The notes under the pieces: generated by a model
Databases searched by the model: none
What the model was told of the DNA's origin: nothing
Seen by the model: the letters and a program-made list of their open reading frames with translations, nothing else
Position numbers and translations under genes: made by a program
Source of the DNA: JAHJSA01 sp038204345
GTDB lineage: Bacteria > Actinomycetota > Thermoleophilia > RBG-16-64-13
Length of the DNA: 9,482 nt
Reading direction: 5' to 3'
Assembly: GCA_038204345.1 (NCBI GenBank)
Contig: JBBRDB010000094.1
Coordinates: 1-9,482 of the forward strand
Part shown: positions 4,139-9,482 of the stretch, in pieces
How the letters are laid out: each line of letters opens with the position of its first letter
Numbering within the stretch: the stretch's first letter is position 1

Positions 4139-4996
4139 CTAAGTAAGCCGCTTGGCTACAAGCGTCTCCGCGAAACGGGAATCCTTCTCCAGTGAGCCGC
4201 CCACGGCTGCGGCGGCTGCTTCGACCACCGTGCAGGCGCGGGTCAGGTCGGTGCCTTCGAGCCGGAAGCTCGGCCCGATGATGCTCACGACCGCCGGGGG
4301 GTCGGAGAAGCCGGGTATTGCGCACGCGACGGCGGTGACTCCCATCTCGACCGCGTCGCGCGCTACCTGGGCGCCGCCGGCTCCACCCAAGGCCGCTCCG
4401 GTGGCTGTGGAGCCGAGGGGGATCTGGTGCCCCACCCACCCGGTGTGTCGCAGGGCGTGCCGACTCTCCACCTGGTCTATATAGAGGGCGTGTTCGCTTT
4501 CGAGGACCACTAGGTTCGCGGTCTCGCCGGTGGCGTCTCGCAGTCGTGTAAGGATCGTCCTTGCGGCGAGCCTCAGCCGGTCGAGGTTGCCAACGCGGGA
4601 AGCCAGGGCCACCAGTTGGAGCCCAGGTCGGTACCGTCCGTCCGGCGCCAGCGAGAGGAGGCCGGCGTCTTCCAGTTCGGGAAGTATGCGTGACACCACC
4701 TTGAGAGGCAACTCGCTGTGCCTGACCACCTCGCGTATGTCCATGGGAGCCGAGGTCTGACCGAACGTTCTGAGCACCGCCAGCGCGTGGGCAAGAAGCG
4801 GCGCGTCACCGCTGATCTCCATGAGTCGTGGTCCGAGACTCCACGCCCGCTGCTCGCTCCGGTAGACGACGAAGCGCCGCGCCCGCATCCGATTCAGCAG
4901 GTTGTGCAGACTCGACTTGGGTATCTTGCACTCCGCGGCGATGACCATGGTTGGGGCCGGGTAGGTTCGCCCCGCGAGGAACTCCAGGATCTGCAT
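4139..4996 (-). CDS. IclR-type regulator with two tandem winged-helix domains
   Basis: The protein has a first IclR winged helix at residues 1-62 (MQILEFLAG, IPKSSLHNLLNRMRARRFV, WSLGPRLMEIS) and a second at about 70-133 (ALAVLRTFGQTSAPMDIREV, KVVSRILPELEDAGLL, RYRPGLQLVALASRV). An effector domain follows from about 140 (LRDATGETANLVVLESEHALYI, IPLGSTATGAALG, AVACAIPG, VVSIIGPSFRL). Normal IclR proteins have one winged helix. The effector domain lacks roughly 45 residues usually found between the ATG-x-ALG and CAIPG segments. Start: ATG 4996 is conservative; the same frame is open to ATG 5170 and TTG 5206, but that part has poor third-position GC, no ribosome binding site and contains a palindrome and a -10-like TATATT. 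The SADRT preceding residue 1 belongs to the normal domain, so a start slightly upstream is possible. It diverges from the urocanase operon and probably controls it and itself. Confidence 0.85.
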   Translation of the reverse strand: MQILEFLAGRTYPAPTMVIAAECKIPKSSLHNLLNRMRARRFVVYRSEQRAWSLGPRLMEISGDAPLLAHALAVLRTFGQTSAPMDIREVVRHSELPLKVVSRILPELEDAGLLSLAPDGRYRPGLQLVALASRVGNLDRLRLAARTILTRLRDATGETANLVVLESEHALYIDQVESRHALRHTGWVGHQIPLGSTATGAALGGAGGAQVARDAVEMGVTAVACAIPGFSDPPAVVSIIGPSFRLEGTDLTRACTVVEAAAAAVGGSLEKDSRFAETLVAKRLT

Positions 4997-5081
4997 CGTC
5001 CTATCTGCTGAGGTGTCGTGGTTGTTGTCTTCGGAAGACGTACGGCGCTCCTCGAGTCCCGTATTCTGGATGGAGATTGCA

Positions 5082-5099
5082 GGACTACCTCGGTATTCC
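5082..5099. promoter_or_regulatory. 18-bp palindrome, candidate operator for the IclR-type regulator
   Basis: GGACTACCTCGGTATTCC is an imperfect palindrome in which 7 of 9 base pairs are symmetric (GGA-n-TACC, 2-base centre, GGTA-n-TCC). IclR proteins bind palindromes of about this size between divergent genes. It is 135 bases upstream of the urocanase start and lies just downstream of a minus-strand TATATT (5106-5111), a possible -10 of the regulator gene, which would allow autorepression. A related half-site, GTATTC, lies at 5061-5066, 32 bases (three helical turns) from the GTATTC at 5093. Confidence 0.5.
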
Positions 5100-5233
5100 A
5101 GCCAAAATATAGCAGGGAGCGGTTCAATATGCCTCTTTTTGGTCTTGCATGTGAGACTGGGGGCGCCCATGGTTGACTGTGCGCCGGGTTCTGCGGGACA
5201 CTCCAAGGAAGCAAACTAGAAGAAGAGGAACCG

Positions 5234-7246
5234 ATGAGCACCTTCGCCCCGAGCCTACAGACTGTCGGTCTCCCTGAGGAGCTCCCGGCTGCCAAGGGGT
5301 TCCGCGAAGGCATCCGCCGGGCACCCGCGCGCGGCTACACCCTTTCTCCGAGCGATACCGTCATTGCCGTCAAGAATGCCCTCCGGTACGTGCCTCAAGG
5401 GCTGCACGAAGTCCTTGCGCCGGAGTTCCTGGAGGAGTTGCGCACATACGGACGCATCTACGCCTACCGATACCGTCCCGAAGGTGACATCGTCGCCAAG
5501 CCCGCCGACCAGTATGAAGGCATCTTGGAAGCCCGGGCGCTACAGCTGAATATCGACAACAACTTGGACTTCGCCGTCGCGCTCTATCCCTATGAGTTGG
5601 TCACCTATGGGGAGACGGGGCAGGTGTTCCAGAATTGGCTCCAGTATCGGCTGGTAAAGCGCTACCTTGAGGTCATGACCGAGGAGCAGACCCTCGTGAT
5701 CGCCTCAGGGCATCCGGTCGGCCTCTTCCCCACGCATCGGAACGCTCCGCGGGTGATCAACACCAACGGGCTGATGGTGGGCGAGTTCGACAACCCCCGC
5801 GACTTTCATTACGTCACTCAGATGGGTGCGGCCAACTACGGTCAGATGACCGCGGGCGGGTGGATGTACATAGGCCCGCAGGGCATCGTGCACGGTACGT
5901 ATCTGACGCTGCTCAACGCCGGGCGTCTGTATCTCGGGATCTCCGACGATGGTGACCTGGCAGGGCGCCTCTTCATCACCTCCGGATTAGGCGGCATGAG
6001 CGGCGCTCAGCCTAAGGCGGCGGACATTGCCGGTGCGGTGAGCGTCACCGCCGAGGTGGACCTGTCGCGCATAGAGACGCGTCTCGAGCAGGGCTGGGTG
6101 CAACGGTGGTCCCCCGACCTGGACGAGATCTTCACCTGGGTGGACGAAGCCCGCGACTCTCGCACGCCCCTCTCGATCGCCTACCACGGCAACGTGCTCG
6201 ATCTCTGGGAGTTCGTGGTGCGCAACGACGTCGCGGTGGAACTCGCGAGCGATCAGACTTCGTGCCACGCCCCCTACGACGGCGGCTACGTACCCCAAGG
6301 CGTGAGTTTCGAGGAATCCCGAGAACTGCTTGCCCGCGATCCCGTGGAGTTCGGGCGGCGGGTGGACGTGTCGCTTGGCCGTCAATTCGAACTGATCAGC
6401 ACCATGGCGGCGCGGGGCACCCACTTCTGGGACTACGGAAACGCGTTTCTCAAGGCGGTGTTCGACGCCGGAGTCGTGAGCGTGGCCGCCAACGGCCGGG
6501 ATACTCGAGACGGCTTCGTCTTCCCTTCATACGTCGAGCACATTATGGGTCCTCTCTGCTTCGACCTGGGCTACGGACCGTTCCGCTGGGTGTGCACCAG
6601 CGGCGATCCCGCGGATCTGCGGAAGACCGACCGGGCCGCGATGGGATGCATCGACCCGAACCGCCGTGGTCAAGACCGCGACAACTACATCTGGATCCGC
6701 GACGCGGAGAGGAACCGCTTGGTCGTGGGCAGCCAGGCGCGCATCCTCTACTCCGACGCCGAGGGCCGGGTACGCATCGCTCTGCGCTTCAACGAGATGG
6801 TGCGGGGGGGTGAGATCGGGCCGATCATGATCGGCCGCGATCACCATGATGTCTCGGCGACGGACTCGCCCTATCGTGAGACGGCCAATATCTACGACGG
6901 GTCGCGTATGATGGCGGAGATGGCGCATCATTCGTGGGTGGGTGACGCGGTGCGCGGCATGACCTTGGTGGTACTCTCCAACGGAGGCGGCACCGGAGTG
7001 GGCAAGGCGGTCAACGGCGGGTTCGGCTTGGTCTTGGACGGCTCGGAGCGCGTAGACGGGATCGTTCGGAGTGCTCTGGAGTGGGATGTCATGGGCGGAT
7101 TGGCGCGGCGGAGTTGGGCGCGCAACGCTCCCGCCATGGAGACCGTGGCCGCCTGGAACGATGGGAATCGCGACCGCGGTCACATTACCATGCCGCACCT
7201 GGTGGAGGAGGGCGTAGTGGAAGCGTTGGTGGAGAAGGCAGGGTGA
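5234..7246 (+). CDS. hutU: Urocanate hydratase, long (UROC1-like) type
   Basis: Urocanase uses tightly bound NAD+ to hydrate urocanate to imidazolonepropionate, the second step of histidine breakdown, in the cytosol. At 670 residues this is the long form (about 676 in animals, about 555 in typical bacterial HutU). Motifs in order: APRVINTNGLMVGEFDNP (171-188), NYGQMTAGGWMYIGPQG (201-217), TSGLGGMSGAQPKAA (249-263, NAD region), YHGNVLDLWE (317-326), DQTSCHAPYDGGY (340-352), HFWDYGNAFL (397-406), FDLGYGPFRWVCTSGDP (443-459), GSQARILYSD (499-508), GRDHHDVSATDSPYRET (534-550) and INGGFG-like VNGGFG (593-598). In the glycine-rich loop the usual HNGGGVGWGE appears here as SNGGGTGVGK (582-591). GAGGAA lies 5226-5231 before ATG 5234. 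It is the first gene of an operon with kor-type genes. Assignment to the family is sure; a modified urocanate as substrate is possible. Confidence 0.93.
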   Translation: MSTFAPSLQTVGLPEELPAAKGFREGIRRAPARGYTLSPSDTVIAVKNALRYVPQGLHEVLAPEFLEELRTYGRIYAYRYRPEGDIVAKPADQYEGILEARALQLNIDNNLDFAVALYPYELVTYGETGQVFQNWLQYRLVKRYLEVMTEEQTLVIASGHPVGLFPTHRNAPRVINTNGLMVGEFDNPRDFHYVTQMGAANYGQMTAGGWMYIGPQGIVHGTYLTLLNAGRLYLGISDDGDLAGRLFITSGLGGMSGAQPKAADIAGAVSVTAEVDLSRIETRLEQGWVQRWSPDLDEIFTWVDEARDSRTPLSIAYHGNVLDLWEFVVRNDVAVELASDQTSCHAPYDGGYVPQGVSFEESRELLARDPVEFGRRVDVSLGRQFELISTMAARGTHFWDYGNAFLKAVFDAGVVSVAANGRDTRDGFVFPSYVEHIMGPLCFDLGYGPFRWVCTSGDPADLRKTDRAAMGCIDPNRRGQDRDNYIWIRDAERNRLVVGSQARILYSDAEGRVRIALRFNEMVRGGEIGPIMIGRDHHDVSATDSPYRETANIYDGSRMMAEMAHHSWVGDAVRGMTLVVLSNGGGTGVGKAVNGGFGLVLDGSERVDGIVRSALEWDVMGGLARRSWARNAPAMETVAAWNDGNRDRGHITMPHLVEEGVVEALVEKAG

Positions 7247-7488
7247 GCGGAGCCGCCGTGGTGACGCGGGCAAGCGGATCGGTGCGGGTTTCTACGAGGA
7301 CTCCCGTATTCGACGCCCACCGCTGCAAACGGTGCGGGCTGTGTAGCTACGTCTGTCCCACCGGGATCCTTGAGCTTCCCCCTGATTCCGAGCCGATCTT
7401 GCCCTCGCCTGAAGGCTGCTCCGGCTGCCGCAACTGCGAGTTCATCTGCCCGGATTTTGCCGTGACCATGGTGGGGGCCACTGTCTAG
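7243..7488 (+). CDS. korD: KorD-like ferredoxin subunit with two 4Fe-4S clusters
   Basis: This 81-residue protein has two C-x2-C-x2-C-x3-C-P motifs: Cys 28, 31, 34, 38 (CKRCGLCSYVCP) and Cys 59, 62, 65, 69 (CSGCRNCEFICP), each binding one 4Fe-4S cluster. Small ferredoxins of this pattern are the delta subunits of 2-oxoacid:ferredoxin oxidoreductases and relay electrons from the TPP centre. GTG 7243 overlaps the urocanase TGA (GTGA) and is preceded by GGAGAAGG (7231-7238). GTG codons at 7258 and 7261 are alternatives. The stop is immediately followed by the korA-like ATG. The substrate of the complex is judged from the alpha and beta subunits. Confidence 0.88.
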   Translation: MSGAAVVTRASGSVRVSTRTPVFDAHRCKRCGLCSYVCPTGILELPPDSEPILPSPEGCSGCRNCEFICPDFAVTMVGATV

Positions 7489-8667
7489 ATGGAACTCTGG
7501 CACACTCACCTCCTCCGCGAGACCATCGACCAAGACAGTCTGCTGGTCCAGGGCAACCGAGCCTGCGCCCTGGGGGCGCTGGACGCGGGCGTCCGCTTCT
7601 TCGCCGGATACCCCATAACTCCGTCCTCCGAGGTCATGGAGGTCATGGCTCGGGAGCTGCCGCTGGTGGGCGGTGTCTTCCTACAGATGGAAGACGAGAT
7701 CGCCTCCATCTGCGCCTGTATCGGAGCCTCCCTCACCGGGCAGACGGCCATGACGGCCACCTCCGGGCCCGGCTTCTCACTCATGCAGGAGGGGATCGGA
7801 TACGCCATCATGGCCGAGGCCCCGTTGGTGGTGGTGGACGTTATGCGTATGGGCCCCTCCACGGGGCGGCCTACCGCGCCCTCGCAAGGCGACGTGATGC
7901 AGGCCCGCTGGGGCACTCACGGAGACCACCCCGCCATCGTTCTTGCCGCTTCCAACGTGGCCGATATGTATCGGCTCACCATGGCCGCCGTGCGTTTTGC
8001 CCAGCGTTTCGGCATGCCGGTGATCCTTCTGGCCGACGAGATCGTTGGGCACATGCGCGAGAGCTTCTCGCCGGAACTTGCCGGACGCTACCGTCTCACT
8101 TCGGGGGATTTCGACTTCACCGAGACCTACATCCACCCGGAGCGAGTGCGGGAAGTGCATTCCCCCCATCAGCTCGGCACGCTCATTCACCCGCACGTCA
8201 CGGGGCTCATTCACGACGAGACCGGCTTCCCCACGAACGATCCTGACAAGAGTGCCAAGTTCCTTCGCGAACTCCACGACAAGGTGGTGCACCATCGCGA
8301 CGAGCTCTGCCTCTACGACGTGAAGAACGAAGGTCGGGGTCGGGTGGCGGTTGTGGCCTACGGCTCGTGCGCGCGCAGCGCCCGCGCGGCTCTGAAGTTG
8401 GCGGAGGCAGAAGGCGTTCCCCTTGAGGTGCTGCACCTCTATACGCTCTTCCCTTTGCCGGTGGAGATCGTGCAAGAACTCGCCCGCCGCGTGGAATTCA
8501 TCCTCATCCCCGAACTCAACCTGGGGCAGTACGCACGGGAAGTGCGACGTATGGCCGAGAACTGGACCACGGTGGTCTCCATGGGCCGCATCGACGGCAA
8601 CCTGATCACTCCCCGCGAGATCGTGGACCGTGCGGCTGAACTGGTGGGTAAATATGAGAGCGCGTAG
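7489..8667 (+). CDS. korA: 2-oxoglutarate:ferredoxin oxidoreductase alpha subunit (KorA-like)
   Basis: The alpha subunit of this cytosolic enzyme carries the pyrimidine-binding and domain II parts. The complex converts a 2-oxoacid, CoA and oxidised ferredoxin to acyl-CoA, CO2 and reduced ferredoxin. In this 392-residue protein GYPITPSSE (40-48), QMEDEIAS (66-73), TSGPGFSLMQEGIGYA (91-106), GPSTG (122-126), QGDVMQARWGTHGDHP (133-148) and VILLADEIVGHMRE (about 178-191) are the KorA-type signatures. The QARWGTHGDHP segment favours 2-oxoglutarate-type over pyruvate-type enzymes. ATG 7489 abuts the preceding TAG with no gap and has only a weak ribosome binding site, so translation is probably coupled. 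Branched-chain 2-oxoacids remain possible substrates. Confidence 0.9.
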   Translation: MELWHTHLLRETIDQDSLLVQGNRACALGALDAGVRFFAGYPITPSSEVMEVMARELPLVGGVFLQMEDEIASICACIGASLTGQTAMTATSGPGFSLMQEGIGYAIMAEAPLVVVDVMRMGPSTGRPTAPSQGDVMQARWGTHGDHPAIVLAASNVADMYRLTMAAVRFAQRFGMPVILLADEIVGHMRESFSPELAGRYRLTSGDFDFTETYIHPERVREVHSPHQLGTLIHPHVTGLIHDETGFPTNDPDKSAKFLRELHDKVVHHRDELCLYDVKNEGRGRVAVVAYGSCARSARAALKLAEAEGVPLEVLHLYTLFPLPVEIVQELARRVEFILIPELNLGQYAREVRRMAENWTTVVSMGRIDGNLITPREIVDRAAELVGKYESA

Positions 8668-8682
8668 GGGAGGGCCGACACT

Positions 8683-9482
8683 GTGACAGACATGAAGGGA
8701 CCTCTCGTGACCGGACCGCGCGCGAGCGGACCTCCGGCGTCGCCGACCGCCGATCCTCCCTCTGGAGTCGGTTCCCCGCCCGATTCGCAGAGTATCGAGC
8801 AGTACCTGCATGCCGATCGCTTCCCCCATATTTGGTGCCCGGGCTGCGGCCTCGGCACCGTCACAGCCGCCTTCCTGCGCGCCGCTCTGTCGCTCGGCCT
8901 GCGCAAGGACCGCACAGTGGTGGTGGGCGGCATCGGCTGCTCGAGCCGTGCCGTGGGCTACCTCGACTTCGGCACCGTGCACTCCATCCACGGGCGCGCT
9001 CTCGCCTTCGCCACCGGCATCAAGATGTCTCATCCGGAATTCACCGTTATCGTGCTCACCGGCGACGGCGACGGGGCGGCCATCGGGGGCAACCACCTCA
9101 TTCACGCGGCGCGGCGAAACATCGACATCACCACCATCTTGTTCAACAACCAGATCTACGGCATGACCGGCGGGCAGGCGTCGCCTCAGACAGGTCCGGG
9201 TCACCAGGCCACCACGGCGCCGTTCGGTGTCGCGGAGCCGGCCTTCGACCTCTGTCGTCTGGTGCAGGCGGCCGGAGCCACGTACGTGGCGCGGGAGACC
9301 TCCTTCGGGGTGCGGCGGCTCGAGCGTCTGATCCGCGACGGCATCAAACACAAGGGATTCTCGTTCATCGAGGCCGTCACCCAGTGCCCCACGGAGTTCG
9401 GGAAGCGTAATCCGCCCAAAGGTCCGGTGGAGATGTTGGAAGAGTTCAGACAGCGGACCATCAGCACGAAGGAAGCGGAACT
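8683..9482 (+). CDS. korB: 2-oxoglutarate:ferredoxin oxidoreductase beta subunit (KorB-like), cut at the window end
   Basis: The beta subunit binds thiamine diphosphate and a 4Fe-4S cluster. The visible 266 codons contain CPGCG (52-56), GGIGCSS (82-88), GDGDGAAIGGN (127-137, the Mg-TPP motif GDG with a later Asn) and NNQIYGMTGGQASP (155-168), followed by EAVTQCPTEFG. There is no stop before base 9482, so the 3' end lies outside the window. GTG 8683 is chosen because GGGAGG (about 8668-8673) is well spaced; ATG 8692 is the alternative. Residues 5-35 form a Pro/Gly/Ser-rich extension before the usual start (SIEQYLHADRFPHIWCPGCG), unusual for KorB. The gene lies 15 bases after korA and in the same frame. 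A gamma subunit (KorC) may follow outside the window. Confidence 0.9.
   Translation, partial: MTDMKGPLVTGPRASGPPASPTADPPSGVGSPPDSQSIEQYLHADRFPHIWCPGCGLGTVTAAFLRAALSLGLRKDRTVVVGGIGCSSRAVGYLDFGTVHSIHGRALAFATGIKMSHPEFTVIVLTGDGDGAAIGGNHLIHAARRNIDITTILFNNQIYGMTGGQASPQTGPGHQATTAPFGVAEPAFDLCRLVQAAGATYVARETSFGVRRLERLIRDGIKHKGFSFIEAVTQCPTEFGKRNPPKGPVEMLEEFRQRTISTKEAE

Noticed and set aside
4997..5206. Extension of the IclR-type gene to ATG 5170 or TTG 5206
   Set aside because: Not excluded, but the extension has low third-position GC, no ribosome binding site and contains the palindrome and a -10-like hexamer, so I kept the shorter start.
5234..7246. Apparent loss of the classical urocanase active-site signature (FQGLP-x-R-I-C-W)
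   Set aside because: Long-type urocanases have GSQARILYSD at this place as a rule, so its absence here is the subfamily norm and not a defect.
6527..7273. Minus-strand open frame of 248 codons opposite the urocanase gene
   Set aside because: Antisense shadow of a strongly conserved gene; composition rich in H, R, P and V without motifs.
7777..9351. Long minus-strand open frame of 524 codons opposite korA and korB
   Set aside because: It is antisense to two genes with unmistakable catalytic motifs, has no recognisable domain, and long antisense frames are expected in high-GC coding DNA.
1..9482. CRISPR arrays, rRNA or complete tRNA genes
   Set aside because: No regularly spaced short repeats and no rRNA or foldable tRNA sequences were seen on either strand.

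Overview
The window is high-GC bacterial DNA in two parts: a 3.8-kb accessory island packed with toxin-antitoxin (TA) genes and gene remnants, and a metabolic locus for urocanate and 2-oxoacid catabolism. Ferredoxin-dependent 2-oxoacid oxidation suggests an anaerobic or microaerobic metabolism. High GC, frequent GTG starts and the transposase type would fit an actinobacterium-like or related lineage, but I cannot assign a taxon from sequence alone.

Positions 1-3803, the TA island. In order there are: a HicA toxin remnant whose frame runs into the next gene; a Phd/YefM-type antitoxin with a clear YefM-like operator; its ParE/RelE-like toxin, broken by a frameshift and joined at its C-terminus to a HigA fragment; an intact HigA antitoxin without HigB; an intact DUF433/DUF5615 (VapB45/VapC45-like) pair; a HepT (HEPN) toxin gene interrupted by an amber codon and lacking its MntA partner; an internally deleted transposase remnant on the minus strand; and an intact AbrB-like/Doc pair on the minus strand. 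Two diverged copies of a ~100-bp coding-like element, 862 bp apart, follow the HigA gene and the DUF433/DUF5615 pair. This is the most puzzling structure in the island.

Positions 3804-4138 hold the Doc operator, a short orphan membrane-helix coding fragment and otherwise nothing recognisable.

Positions 4139-9482, the metabolic locus. A minus-strand IclR-type regulator, unusual in having two tandem winged-helix domains and a shortened effector domain, diverges from a plus-strand operon. The operon encodes a long-type (UROC1-like) urocanate hydratase, a two-cluster ferredoxin subunit (KorD-like), a KorA-like 2-oxoacid:ferredoxin oxidoreductase alpha subunit and a KorB-like beta subunit cut by the window end. 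The genes abut or overlap, so they are probably cotranscribed. An 18-bp palindrome between the divergent genes is a good candidate regulator site. The natural reading is catabolism of urocanate (or a modified urocanate) toward glutamate/2-oxoglutarate, with ferredoxin-linked oxidation to succinyl-CoA. The lyase, imidazolonepropionase and later enzymes are not in this window, and the urocanase carries substitutions in a conserved glycine-rich motif, so the exact substrate is open.
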